Assembly: GCA_011033025.1 (NCBI GenBank)
Contig: WFMF01000062.1
Coordinates: forward strand, 434,001-498,000
From: Beroe forskalii
Lineage: Eukaryota; Ctenophora; Nuda; Beroida; Beroidae
Direction of reading: 5' to 3'
Length of the DNA: 64,000 nt
The notes beneath the pieces are model-generated. The model was given only the letters and a program-made list of their open reading frames with translations. It made no database searches and was not told the origin of the DNA. Each line of letters opens with the position of its first letter. Position 1 is the first letter of the stretch. Positions 47,468-59,581 of the stretch are shown piece after piece. Position numbers and translations under genes: made by a program.

Positions 47468-48442
47468 ACCACACTGGTAAGCTTTAATATTAATTGACAT
47501 CGTATACAAAATTTTCCAAACAAAAGGTTTTGGTGTTTAAAATCGAACCTTAAGATATTTTCAGCTAACTTTCTAAGCATGAACTGTGAACATTTGTGCA
47601 ACTGTACACAATAATCTTCATGGATCTTCCAAAAATTTAGCGAAATTTTAATTTTTTTTGAAATTTTTTCAATTACGCTTAGGTTTATATGTAATGAAGC
47701 CCTTGGGCCTCACTCAAAAAGGACTTAATTTCATTTAGCTTAATGACATGTAGGCAACTTACAGAAATTACACGTTCGCTAAAACGAGCCTGGGAGGGGT
47801 ATACCTAATGTACATTATAGGTACATGCATTGATTCATTAGTTTTTTAGTTCAGAGAATCATATACTTGTCCCTTTTTTTCTACTAACTATAGAGACATG
47901 GATTGATTAAAGTACAGCATTTCTGTGCTGTGGTTTGTTGATAAAATACAGACTGTGATACTGTCTCTGTTTCTGTAGTTGCAATTTGGTGTGCTCTGCA
48001 GTCTGTGGCTGGTGGGCACCTATGATATACTTTCAAATTCAATATCATCTTTTATTTGAAGTTGTTCGTTTCAGGTGGGATTAGAAGTGATTTTCATGTA
48101 CCTACTTTCACTGGACGCAGGCACATGACTCTGTAGTCCTAAAGTCGCGAGAACACCGCATCCAGTTTTGGGGCTCTCACAGTGCATGTCACTACATGAA
48201 ATAGGTGACAGTGTGACGTGTACCACTACCACACAGGTTTGCTTAATTCATTTACATATCTAGGTATCATACGATAGGTTTTTGTTGAATCTCATATATT
48301 CAAATTCTAAATATCATACTAATTTACAGTATAATTTATATATTCGATTTCTTTTTCAAATTACATAATACTATAATAGACACAACAATAGAACGTCGGC
48401 AATTCATTTACAGTGCTGAAACATGAAATTTCTTCTTTTCAG

Positions 48443-48609
48443 GAAATAACCACTGTACGTCTTGTAGTGGAGATGGATCAGGCACCTCTGCGCAGGCTCC
48501 TTGCACAATGCACACGGCACAGCTGATTGACTGTATAGATGGCAACAAGTGCCGTTCCTTTCCGGAGGTTCCAGAACATGTGGGCTATTTGAGGATTGCG
48601 GACCTCTGA
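48443..48609 (+). other. Exon-like Cys-containing frame, copy B counterpart
   Basis: Same frame as 8,661-8,818 but with nine extra bases (Pro-Glu-Val added after SFPE), so the frame and stop are kept. The upstream acceptor CTTCTTTTCAG is conserved. Confidence 0.25.
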
Positions 48610-51399
48610 AGTATCTTGTGGGAATGAAGCCGATGTCTTAGACCTCAAGTAGCTAATATCCACACTTCATCGATCCAAGGCGAGCGGTTCTTACCCCCGA
48701 TATTTTACCAAACGGCGCGATATCTCTCTTCCCTGACCCTAATCATATAACATTATCCCTAACCTTAGCCAAACCCGCGTGACACTGACCCTAACCATTA
48801 CCAATAACCCTAACCCATACCCCTAACCATTCGGAAGCCCCTATTATAGTTGGAATATCATGTGGTAGTGTCAAAATGTCGTGAGGTATTAAAATGTCCT
48901 TTCCCCCGCGTTAACTGTACTATTATAGGTTCCGAATATCCCTTATCATATTATTATAGTTCTATTGGACTCTGAAAATGGATTCGGACAAAAAACTCAG
49001 TTAGTTTTAGGACTTAGGTACAGTATTTAACAATGTACCTTATCAAGTTTTGAGGCACTCAAGCACATGAAACTTTCTTACTTTAGAAACGATTGGTATG
49101 TGAAAAAGGTGTACAGTATCAGTATAACTATGTTAGGGGGGGGAGGCAACGTAATTTTTGTACATTTTTTGTACATTTTTACCCAGTAAAACTGAATATG
49201 TACAAAAAAAGTATGTACCTACAAAAATGTACAAAAATGTACAAACCCGGTACCTATACTTACCTATACTTTTTTCTACTCACAATTGATAGTACTAATT
49301 ATGTTCAAAAGGACAAGTCCGTATCTTTTACTGTTTTGGCCGGAGAGGGGGGTCCAGACTTTTTACCCACCCTGTAGGTTTAGGTATTTTCATTGTCAAC
49401 AAGGTCCAAGTCTAGACTTTTTTGAAGTTTTGATATTCCAGGATAGGTCGCGAGAACACGAAAAATTCAATTCCATGTTCATAACTCATGTATCTAAGTC
49501 GTATATAAAAGTATAAAAATGATCATTGTAAACATTTTAAGTTGAAAAGTCTGTACCACTTTCCTGGTGCCGTGATAGGTTTTGAACATTTTTACCCAGG
49601 GAATCTGAAAGTGGACAAAAAATATGTACGTTAGTACAAAATGTAATGTAGAAAATTTTTAAAAAATTACGTTGCCCCCCCAGCGGTTAATTGTCGAAGT
49701 GGTGACCGTATACCACAACCTACACGGTCGAGGCGAGGCCGAGACTGTCTTAGTTGGGCTATGGACGGGGCGCACCGAGTTCATTGATTTATTTCATTTT
49801 ATACCAAAGGTATACGGTCACAGCTTAGATCATCGAACCGGATTATACCCCAACCAGAAATAGCAAGAACATATTTGCTCCAACCAACTACAGTATTTTC
49901 TTCCATTCTGATCTGATGACCCTCGCCTGAGTCAACGCCTTTAGGCCTTTATAGATTTTTGTGTACTCATTTGCAAAATTTCATTTGAGCCATTTTTAAT
50001 AAAATTTCTTGGCGACCATCAGTGGTCGACTGGGATCCTGGTCCCGGATACAGTCACGGCTAGCATTCGCATTTTCTCCCCAGCCTCGATTAATTTGCTT
50101 TTAAAATCTGGCCCCGGCCCCGTTTGATGAATCACAATCCCTGCCCCAGATTTTGGGCATTTCATCTGTATGTTTCCTAAAAATTCTGTGTCATTGAACT
50201 TGAAGTGTCATTTTCAGCTCACCTAAGACTCTGCTGGTTGATTTCTGCCCTGGCCTATATATACAAAATTTCATCCCCGGTGGACCACTGGTGACCGCTG
50301 ACCGTATACCGCAACTTAAATGGTCGCTTAAATGAGCTTGGGATAGATTTAATAACCTATATATCGGAATCTCGAATTCGATCAATAGAAAGTTTCCTTT
50401 CGCCATGGACAGAAATTACTTTTATGTGTTATTCTTATTCTTAAAACTTAAAAGCTTAAACCCTTTAATCACTATTTAATCAGCCTGTGATGTACCATTG
50501 TACCAGTCTCGAAACTGTGCAAGGCTTCTTGAAAACTAGTGGCCACATTTAGGCCTCCTGACTTCCTGACAGGCGGTACCCCGTCCACTTTTTGTTGACA
50601 AGCTCTAAACAGGTTTTAGACGGGTTAAGTGAAGATTTCGAAAACTCTGACAGGTTTTGGACGGATTTTCCAGTTTTTTACCAACTTTGCGACAAGTTTG
50701 GTGACCGTTTTCGACAAGTTTGTGACAGGTTTTACTCACATTCTATGCTCTTTTGGACAGGATTTGAGCGGGTACCGCCTTTCAGGAGAGCTTGATTTTG
50801 AGAGGTCTTCGCCGATAAATGTTGGGTTTTTGACAATATTAATGATATGTTTAAATTGTTTCACTGTCAGCAAACTTCATTTTTCCTCAATCGAAGCGAT
50901 ACCTGTTTACAGTTGGATAAGTTTGGATTGCCAATTGTCACAAATTTTTCCCAATTTATACAAGTCTGGAAAGCGCCATGAAAATAACCTTGAATAAAGC
51001 ACATTATTTTAGCAGTTAAGAAGAAGACCTAATCTATTTTAAGCAACAGCCTTGCAGGTGCAGTATTTGCTACCGACCTCGACCGATGAGCTTCTTAATC
51101 TTAGTGTTTTAAATTCAGTTGAAACTATTTTTCTCTACGAGTATAAATCGAATTGATTCATGTACATTTGATCATTCAAACAAATTGTTGAATTACACTG
51201 ATTTGGTTGTATACATTTAGTCCTTCATATTAACATGAGTCGGCTATATAAATGCGATGACGTCATGCAATCACGGAGCAGGAAACCGCGCCACCTAAAA
51301 AACTGTGTCGTTCGCGCGGAAATGGTCGCGAGCGCACGTACAGTAAAAAGCTTCGCCAGAAATAGGGGTGTCGTTTCGCGACACCCCTGGTTAGGGGAA

Positions 51400-52000
51400 G
51401 GTTTACACTCAAGCTTATCCAGTGCCGAAGAATTGGCGGTTTCGCAGGGTTTTTTACTGAATCGGACTCGCAGTGCGCGGCGTTTCGGACATTTGGCACC
51501 AGTCTAGACTGGTGCCAAATGTCCTAACTGTTCGCCAGAAATAGAGCCCTGGTTTGGAGCAAGGCGCGGCGCGCGCGTAAAACTAGGGATCTGGTTAGAG
51601 CAATACGCGCGCGGCGCTTCTGGGGAAGCGCGCCGCGCAACGCAGACAGGGATATACGTGTTTAGCAAGGCGCTGGTTAGGACAAGTGTTTATAGCAAGG
51701 AAAACGCTGTGCGCGCTTGCCGGGCGTTGCCTGACCCCCTCGCGCGCGAAGCGCGCGCGCCACGACTCGCAGAGTCGCGGTAAATTTAAAATTTGAAATA
51801 ATGGGTCTGACGACGTCAGACAAGTGCGCGCGGCGGAGGGTAAGGTAACATCCAAATAAGCAATACGCCTCTGGATAGGAAGACGATACACCATACATTA
51901 TGAATTGAATTAAATTGAATGTTTGGTGCTTCCTAAGCCCGCATAGGTGTTTGTACGCGCGCGGCGCAACGCAAGCAGGGATATACGTGTTTAGTAAGTT
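51400..52000. repeat. GC-rich palindromic repeat cluster, second site
   Basis: It shares GGGATATACGTGTTTAGCAA, GCGCGCCGCGCAACGC and CCGCATAGGTGTTTGTACGCG with 17.6-18.0 kb. It contains the palindrome GCACCAGTCTAGACTGGTGC. CpG-rich against AT-rich surroundings. No gene is called. Confidence 0.6.
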
Positions 52001-52749
52001 TGGTGCTTTCTCAAGATTTATAATACTTGAAGCTCCTTGGAGAATTTTCCACATATTTTCATTTGTATTTGCTGTCTAATTTAATGCATCATTTGTTAGA
52101 ATAAACACTTGTCAACGTTTTCATGATTTTCAATAACTAACCAAGTAACCAAATGATATCAGTTGTAACATGTAACAATCCCATTCTGAAGTATCTTCAT
52201 TAATGCAATTATAGTAACACATATTTAGCAATTATATTTGATCTTTTAGCTTGCAATTGGGAGTGTATTAGACTAATTGATTGATTAATTATTATTCAAA
52301 AGTATATTATGTATGTGAATTATATATATTATGTTTCATTATGTGGTTTTCGCATTGTTTGATATGATTGATCATTGCAGTGTTTTATTAAATATGTGTT
52401 ATTGATATTATATTTAATAAAACTGCTGTCTTTCATTGAAAGTAACAATTATGATTCAAGCCAAATAACTACTCCACATTATCAACTGACAGTTTCGAAT
52501 CATAACTTTAAGATTGACTTTATGAAATAAATCTCTGAAAGATTTCATGGTAGTTAAATGTAAACATGAATTGTAGTTTTCCTCTGGATTTGGAACAATT
52601 AGATCTGTCAACAATTACTCATTTTAATAATGATGATTGAAATAACGTATTCTGTTCTTACAGTGAAAATTAGCTTTCCTGTTTCTGATACGATTTTGAT
52701 TGGTTGGAATGATAAAGTTGCTTTGATTGAATTTGAAGTGAACCTAATG
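52001..52749. other. AT-rich spacer
   Basis: No repeat unit, exon or RNA gene was recognised in this stretch. Confidence 0.4.
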
Positions 52750-53578
52750 ATTAACCCTAATACTATCCTTAGCAATGTAACAAGGAAGTTAGAACTAGAA
52801 GAGTGATAAAACAACCATTGGAACCAGACAGATGTCATCCAGTGTTGGGAGTACTCAGCTGGACTGTGAGGTAGGGTTGAGTGAAGCAGGGGTTTTGGGG
52901 TGAAGCAGCTTCAATTCAGTCAGTGCAAGGCACTGGCAACAAGGCGGTGTAATAGTTCTCACTCTTTTGATCTGGTATGCTCAAGCTCCTTCTCCAAGCC
53001 TTAGTTGAAGATAATTGGTGATCTTGAGCAATGCAGATCAAATGGTTATCAATGTCAACATCCTGACATGAAAGTTTCAACACACAGGATATCTGAAAAA
53101 CAACCTGGAGAATTCATTAACTAAATAACTTATAACTGAATAACTTATAACATTAACCCTTGAAATTATTTAGGGAGCAAGTTAAGAATGTTAAATGATA
53201 TGATGTTTGAATTAAAAAGAAATCTTTCTTCAAGACATCAATCTGCAAGACTTTTCTCCAACTCCATACTTGAACACCAACATGATTCCTTTAGGTAATG
53301 CAATGTGGAGAGCAGTAGGATCTTAGTGAGTCACACCAAGATGAGTGGTGTGCAGGAATCTTAAGTCCAATACCTACCTCAGCTTTCAGGGTGTTTAAAT
53401 TGCGAGAGCTATTTATGAGGTAGGCCCCCCAGCAGTCACCCCCTGGTACCAGGGTATAGCACCGTCAAGTGCAGTGACCACCTGCCTGAATGAATCTGAA
53501 ACTTGCTCTTTGGTCTTTGTCTTTACTCCAAGCACCAAGAAATTAAGCAACACACTAAGTGAAGAGAAGTAGAGGACC

Positions 53579-53972
53579 TTTTGTACCTGGCTGAAGCTGC
53601 ATCTTTGTGCAGTCAAAACAGAAGGGACTCTATGTTTTCAGACTACTGATGCAGACCATCTCGTGCATCATTAGTCGGAGGGAGGTGGTACATAGCCACC
53701 TTCGGCTGATAGCTGACCTAATCTGCAGGCACGCCCTGACTTGCTTTGCAGTCTGTTTGAAGCCACGGGTGTTGGTAGAATTCCAGACCTGTGTGGTCCA
53801 GGACTGGGTTCTGCTCTCAGCTCAGGATATAACCCGGCAGTCGGGTGGCCTAAAAACCACCTAGGAGTTCACACCCTTGGCCCAGTGTATAGGGAAGTCT
53901 CTATTCTCTGCATGGCTGCCACCGGCCTGGTTGATTAAACCGACCTTGGCCATTTTACTAAGACTACTACTA
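53579..53972 (+). mobile_element. SINE-like insertion, 14-bp target duplication
   Basis: A 394-bp block is flanked by AGAAGTAGAGGACC at 53,565-53,578 and 53,973-53,986. It ends in a short ACT-repeat (ACTAAGACTACTACTA), like the 3' tails of LINE-dependent SINEs. No protein frame is credible. I could not identify the A and B boxes of a tRNA-type promoter with confidence, so the head type is open. Confidence 0.65.
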
Positions 53973-54639
53973 AGAAGTAGAGGACCGGTGGATGGATCCG
54001 GGTCATTTGTGTCCTTTTACGTTGCACATTAATAAAATTAATGCGAGTGGCATGCATCCTGATCCAATACTTCATCTTGAGAGATGCTTCTCCTGAAAAT
54101 CAGGGTTAAAACATGTTTGAATTAAAAAGATATGATAAACTTTAAAATCAGGAGCTTTCTAAAATCATGTGATTATCATCCTCAGCTGAAAATGGAAGGT
54201 AAGATTGTGCATATGAATGATATGAGTGGTGTCAGGGAGTGAGTGATGGGAGGTGAGTGTGAGTGAGCAGGTGAGGGGATAATAAATGTCATGGGATAAT
54301 CAAATACCATATCACTAAATATTGATAACAAGAACGAAAAATGGTGTCAGTAGTTAGGGTAGTGGAGTCCTGAGTCTGTGGGTTTGAAGGTAGCAGAAAT
54401 ACTTGGGAGAATAGGATTACAGAGGGGACTGCACTCGGGGGAAGCTGTCTACAAGGAGGGTCAGGGTTTGATGTCTCTGTTGAAGGCAGCAAGAGATTGG
54501 TGGGTGGAGGGTTTTCGAACTTTCAGGAGACTTTTGTCATAATGGAAGAGATGTGGGAAGGAGGGAATCCATTTCGTAGGAGGGTGTGTCACACTGTTCT
54601 GTGTCAAGTTCTGTGTCAAGGTGTTGAAGGGAGCAGAGG

Positions 54640-55040
54640 TTGTGGGCTCGTCTGGTGAGGGATCTGATGACACTGTCTTTTGAGGAGGTCATCATGCAGG
54701 AGCAGTAGGGGGTGTAGAGGCTGGTGTGGGTGGGTTTCCTGTAGACCAGGGTGGACTTGTCAGGATGGATGAGAAAGTTGAGAAAGGGGATGGTTCTGTC
54801 GGGAGAGGGGTGTTCCAGGGTGAATACGAGGTGGTCAGTGAGATAGTTGATGAAGTTGTCTGATAGTTGAGGAAGGAGTCTGTGTGTTGTCTGTCTCTGA
54901 AGGAGCCAAGGCTGTCGTCAGCAAGGTGGCAGTAGGAGTGAGGGTCAGGGGAGGTGGAGAGGGCAAGGTTTTCGACTTCTGCTTCCTGAATTTCTGCTAG
55001 CTGCACTGTGAGGGGAGAACCCATGGGACCGCAAACATCT
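54640..55040 (-). pseudogene. Penelope-like reverse transcriptase remnant
   Basis: Minus-strand translation shows CGPMGSPLTVQLAEI, a degenerate active-site region YCHLADDSLGSFRDR, and further on IPFLNFLIHPDKS and VYRKPTHTSLYT. These are hallmarks of the Penelope reverse transcriptase (MGSPxSxxLAxI, YxxYVDD, PFLD, RKPTxT). The remnant is broken and only the central to C-terminal part of the domain is visible. Confidence 0.8.
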
Positions 55041-55376
55041 TGCAAGTACATATCAATATTAATCAATGTCGAATGTGATTCAATAGATGAACCAACAGAC
55101 AAACAAACATACAAATGAACTGTAGTTAACTTACCACTAACCATCCACAGATTCACCCTCAAATCAGTGGTCCCTGTTTCACATGTTAGTTCCTCACAGG
55201 TCTCCCAGTCTGCCAGTACCTTACACTGCATCTAGCTGCTTCACCTGACAACCCTTGCTTCACTCAACCATACCTCCTACTGCTGAGTACTTCCAACACT
55301 GGATGACATCTGTCTGGTTCCAATGGTTGCTTCTATCATAATTCTACTTCTAGCTTCCTTGTTACATTGCTAGGGG

Positions 55377-56266
55377 CGGGGGGGGTTCAGCGGTAAGTGG
55401 TATGGACGGCATCACACTTAAGGGCATGGGGGGTGGGTGGGTACTTCGAACTAGCGACCAGATAGCGGCAGACGGTAAATGGTATAAATTTTAGGGTAAA
55501 TGCAGTAAATCCACTAAATTTGTTACGAAATTTGTGAAAAATTTGTCAAAAATGCCCATTTTCAGAAATTTTGGATATTGAAACTGGATTTCTCGGCTGC
55601 TCCTAGCGCTCTTAAGTAAATTTAATTATGAATCAGGAATCTTAACCTTAAATTGGTGTGACGTCATCATGGACTATTACATGCTACAAAAGATGACGTA
55701 ACCAGCTGATTTCTAATATCGATGATATATGCCAATGATTTGGCACAATTGTTTGAAGAATTCACGTGACATAAATGTTACTATGGAGATAAGACTTCAA
55801 AGTTTCAAGTTGATTAGTACCTAGTTAGTAAAAAAAAGTTTTGAGTTCGTAAAAAATGTTGCGGGTCACATCAATACCTACCCATTGCACCCAGTGCAGT
55901 CTAGATAGTTCTAGGTATCTAGATATCTAGGCAGTTGTATGGTAAAATTCTCTTGTGTTTTTAAAATCTGTAGCAATTTTGGGTATTAAATTGATTGTAT
56001 CCCTAGAAAGGAATCACTTCGTAAAGAGTAAGTGACTTTATATATTTGATAAGAGTGAGAAACTAAGATTATATGAAACAAAGGGTCGCTTTTTGCAACC
56101 AATTTGTGGTCCCTGAAACAATTTCTGTAGCTTGTAGGGGTGGGTCTAATTTTCAGTTCAGCTTGACCAGTTACAGGCATGCCGCTATCTGGTGGGTGGG
56201 TGGGTGGTTGGGATTCTCGACCAGATAGGGTGATGCCGTCCTCCCACTTACTGCTGAACCCCCCCC
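55377..56266. mobile_element. hAT-like MITE (890 bp), 8-bp target duplication
   Basis: The ends CGGGGGGGGTTCAGC and GCTGAACCCCCCCC are inverted and continue imperfectly through GTAAGTGG and GACGGCATCAC. Both sides are flanked by GCTAGGGG (55,369-55,376 and 56,267-56,274). An 8-bp duplication points to hAT (or P). ACCAGATAG and GATAGCGGCA words also recur inversely. No transposase is seen. It sits in the right terminal repeat of the Penelope-like element. Confidence 0.75.
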
Positions 56267-56434
56267 GCTAGGGGTTATAGTAGGGTTTATTATCAAAACA
56301 ACATTATTGTTCAAATCTCATATCAAAATCAAAACAGTTTTTGTATTTTTTGTTTCTAACTTTGTTATTTCATACACACACACACAAGTGTACAGACCTC
56401 TAATGACTTTCTCTATGCAGAACTAAGGTGGACT

Positions 56435-56515
56435 TGAACCCTAACCCTAACCACATCCTTAAACCTGATCATAAACATGATACTTACCCTAATACCCTGA
56501 CCCTTACCCTCAGAA
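56435..56515 (+). repeat. Degenerate CCCTAA short repeat
   Basis: CCCTAACCCTAACC is followed by spaced ACCCTAAT, ACCCTGACCC and TTACCCTC. Similar degenerate runs are at 8,935-9,025, 48,730-48,830 and inversely at 16,530-16,615. They resemble interstitial telomere-like repeats. Confidence 0.6.
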
Positions 56516-56741
56516 ATATGTTAACTTTTGAGCTTAAAAGCAGACATAAAATTCAAAAATTGAAATTCTCTAGACTACTTTTGGATCAATTCTTGACCAA
56601 GTTTACAAGACAAAGTTTAATGGCCTTTTCCTGCTTGAGCCTGTTTTTCACTTGGTTAATGATTGTTCAATGATTTAACAATGCAAAATTTCTCTTTCAG
56701 TACTTTTCAATCCTTCTCATATCATTTTCAGTTAGGGCTAT

Positions 56742-59048
56742 ATGGAATATCATGATACTCAAAGTAAAGATGCTAGAAAATATTTGTCTGCTCATCATAT
56801 ACCTGAAGCTATTGAGGCATCATTAACTGCAGCAGCTATTTATAGACCAGCTAACCCTTTGCTAACTATCTTAAGAGATCTTAAACGAGTCAAGAGTGGT
56901 GACTTTGATGGCCTTTTATCCTGGGATACCTTCATAGATGAATCTGATCTGCCTGTAGAAAGAGTTTTCAAACCATGCTTTATTGTAGCACACATATTTG
57001 ATAACCCTTTTGTGAGGGAAAAATATCATCAGCAGATGAAGAGGGCAATAGAACACTACTCTAGAGTCAAATTGAAAAAGTATTTCCATATGCTTAAAGT
57101 TTTTCATAAACACAGGATTGCTAAGAAAGTCATCGACAGAAAAAATACCAATAAAGCCACCAGCCATTTTAACAGTAAAATGAGAAAACGCTGTTTGTCT
57201 GTTTGGATTAACCACTCACAAGTTTATAAAGCTAATGTTGCTAGAGCTATTGATCTGCTGCTGAAATCTATATCTTACTCTTACTTGTTAAAGTGCTTTA
57301 CTTACTGGAGACTATTCACCAAGGATATTCATTGGAAAAACAACTATTTTCAAAAGCAAGCATTGAGACAATCAAATGAAAATAATTCAAATTCACTTCA
57401 TGATGCTGATGATAATATACAAGATGTTGATTATATATCACGACTCCCATCAAGTATTGCTACAAAAATTTTCAAGTTCTTAGATCTTAAAAGTAGAATT
57501 GCATGTTCAATGGTATGTAATTCATGGCATGCCCTTTTGCAAGATTGTGCATTATACACTGAACTTGATTTAACTAACTCAGGATTCAAAATAAATGATA
57601 GTCTGTTTCATAACATTTTAAGGAGGTATAAATTCTTTTTGTATCATATCAAACTTGAAAGTTGTAATCAATTATCTCCCAAAAGTCTGGTAAATCTCAA
57701 AGAGTGTCGCAATTTACAAGATGTAGACTTAACTGGCTGTCAAGTAAAGGCACCGTTATTTCAAGAATTGGGAACTGGTTGCCCTTTTATCACATATCTT
57801 AATTTGTCATATTGCAATGTTGATGATTCCTGTTTTGCACACATAGCAAAAAATTTCCCCTCACTGAAGTACCTCGATTTATCTTACTGTGTATTATTAA
57901 CAGAAGCTGGGTTCTATTACCTTGTAACTAATAAATCACTGAGAAATTTAGCACACCTAAACTTATCTGGCTGTAAAATAAATGGAAACTGTCTTGCAGA
58001 TATTGGGCAGTGTTGCCAGTTTTTGACTTCATTCATTTTGGACTTTATCCCAGCTTTAACTGATGAATGTATTTCCAAATTAGCTGCTACATGCTTTCGT
58101 TTAAGGATTTTATCACTTATACAAGCTGTCAAAATTACTGATAAAGCACTCAAATTTATTTCATCCAACTTAACACAACTTGAAAAAATCTTCATTGAAG
58201 GAAATAAGCTCATTACAGACTCTGGAGTTGCAAGTGTCATGGGATTAAGAAATCTGAAGCAAATTCACATTGTTGATTGTCTGAGATTATATGATACTGG
58301 TTTGAAACCTTGTACAAATTTGAGAATGTTATCAGTCCTTAATTTTACTGACTGTATTAGACTAACTGATAGAGGTATAAAGCACGTTCTTGCCAGCCCC
58401 TCTGCATTCCATATTCAGGAACTTTCTCTAACCAATTGTATTCGTGTTGGTGACCATACTGTACAAAAAATTGTGAACTGCTGTCCCAACTTGACCTACC
58501 TCTCTGTTGCTTATTGTGAAAATATTACAGACGTGGGTGTAGTTATGCTTGCACATCATCCTAAGCTACACACCCTTGACATATCAGGTTGTTCAATAGA
58601 TGATTATGGTGTGGGATCATTAAGGCAGGCCCAGAATCTTGTGAATCTATCAATGGCAGAATGTAATCTTGTGACAGATATTGGCATAGAACGAATGTCC
58701 AAAGTTGAAAATGTCAAATGTCTCAATTTGTCCTTCTGTACTAATTTATCAGATTATGGAATGAAAATGCTCATTTTTGAGAGGAAGTGTTTGACACATC
58801 TTAATATTGGTGGATGTAAGCTCATAACCAATGGTACACTAAGCAGCATAGCAAGTGTCTGTGATTATCTCCTGAAACTTAATATTTCTGAAAATAAAAA
58901 TATTACTGATAAGGGTATTAGACTCATCCGCAATGGCTGTAAAAAGCTAAGTTACCTCAATGTTTCATACTGTCCAAAGATAACTTATGAAAGTATTGCA
59001 AAACTAATTCAAAATAATTGTAAAGTTATTCATACTATGAATGTATAA
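56742..59048 (+). CDS. FBXL13: FBXL13/DRC6-like F-box and leucine-rich-repeat protein
   Basis: 768 residues in one open frame; human FBXL13 has ~735. FBXL13 is subunit 6 of the nexin-dynein regulatory complex of motile cilia. Residues ~8-45 (ARKYLSAHHIPEAIEASLTA) resemble the RIIa/DPY-30 dimerisation fold common in axonemal proteins. 100-205 is basic and helical with Trp-containing IQ-like segments. 231-275 is the F-box (SRLPSSIATKIFKFLDLKSR, VCNSWHAL). From ~277 to the end about 17 Cys-type leucine-rich repeats follow (LxxLNLSxCxxITDxGxxxL), for example LSVAYCENITDVGVVML. The ATG lies 13 bases after a 3' splice-like TTTTCAG, so a 5' non-coding exon is possible. Vertebrate FBXL13 has many introns; their absence here is unusual. 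An AATAAA at 59,393 could serve its 3' end. SYCP1 follows 0.53 kb later. Confidence 0.9.
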   Translation: MEYHDTQSKDARKYLSAHHIPEAIEASLTAAAIYRPANPLLTILRDLKRVKSGDFDGLLSWDTFIDESDLPVERVFKPCFIVAHIFDNPFVREKYHQQMKRAIEHYSRVKLKKYFHMLKVFHKHRIAKKVIDRKNTNKATSHFNSKMRKRCLSVWINHSQVYKANVARAIDLLLKSISYSYLLKCFTYWRLFTKDIHWKNNYFQKQALRQSNENNSNSLHDADDNIQDVDYISRLPSSIATKIFKFLDLKSRIACSMVCNSWHALLQDCALYTELDLTNSGFKINDSLFHNILRRYKFFLYHIKLESCNQLSPKSLVNLKECRNLQDVDLTGCQVKAPLFQELGTGCPFITYLNLSYCNVDDSCFAHIAKNFPSLKYLDLSYCVLLTEAGFYYLVTNKSLRNLAHLNLSGCKINGNCLADIGQCCQFLTSFILDFIPALTDECISKLAATCFRLRILSLIQAVKITDKALKFISSNLTQLEKIFIEGNKLITDSGVASVMGLRNLKQIHIVDCLRLYDTGLKPCTNLRMLSVLNFTDCIRLTDRGIKHVLASPSAFHIQELSLTNCIRVGDHTVQKIVNCCPNLTYLSVAYCENITDVGVVMLAHHPKLHTLDISGCSIDDYGVGSLRQAQNLVNLSMAECNLVTDIGIERMSKVENVKCLNLSFCTNLSDYGMKMLIFERKCLTHLNIGGCKLITNGTLSSIASVCDYLLKLNISENKNITDKGIRLIRNGCKKLSYLNVSYCPKITYESIAKLIQNNCKVIHTMNV

Positions 59049-59581
59049 CAATTTTGCAGTTGACATATAAGCAAAATTGATATCTAATTGTTCTCATTGA
59101 AATTTTAACAGTTTTTATGAAATATGTATCTATCTAGTACTTCTTGATTTTAAATTCTGGCATAGGTATTATATGAATCCTCAGGTATTGATTTAAAATG
59201 ATTATGCAATATGCAGTGGCTGTCAATTATTGGCAATTAGCACACATACAGCTGATACGAATAAGGGTAACCTGATTTTGCGAAATTAATACTTCATGAT
59301 CAGATCAAACATATAGATTGAGCTTGAATGAAATTTCATGATATTATTATGATAATGACCAGAGCATAATGATTACCCAGTGTCTCGTTAATAATAAATT
59401 GTTTATTTTAGCTTCATACAGTAGCTGTAGGTATATCAATCAAACTTGTTTATTAATCATTATCATAAACTTCTTCCAATATTTGAAAAAAAACATCTCA
59501 AACTACATTATACTATTTCAATATTATATCATGTATACAAATACTCAAATACATGGTAGTAAATGTTTAACTTTGCAGGGC

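Larger units (their letters stand above)
41000..51400 (+). repeat. Copy B of the ~10-kb duplicated sequence
   Basis: Same order and orientation as ~0.9-16.39 kb. Blocks: 41,250-42,095 with 895-1,775; 42,922-43,313 with 1,780-2,165; 44,835-47,870 with 2,172-5,232; 48,280-50,720 with 8,500-10,970; 50,971-51,400 with 15,955-16,390. Shared frames such as MSFLSFGVMVCVKRTCRK (2,952 and 45,601) are conserved only because the DNA is duplicated. No host gene is recognised. Confidence 0.85.
52750..56300 (-). mobile_element. Penelope-like element with inverted terminal repeats, decayed
   Basis: Terminal inverted repeats of at least ~170 bases: AGCAATGTAACAAGGAAG and AACCATTGGAACCAGACAG at 52,771-52,840 are mirrored at 55,290-55,371. 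The outer ends (AACCCTAATACTATCC) are mirrored beyond the nested MITE at ~56,270-56,295. A Penelope-type reverse transcriptase remnant lies inside on the minus strand. A SINE (53,579-53,972) and an hAT-like MITE (55,377-56,266) have inserted. Terminal repeats in inverted orientation are known for Penelope-like elements. The copy is broken, with at least a few disruptions. Confidence 0.7.
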
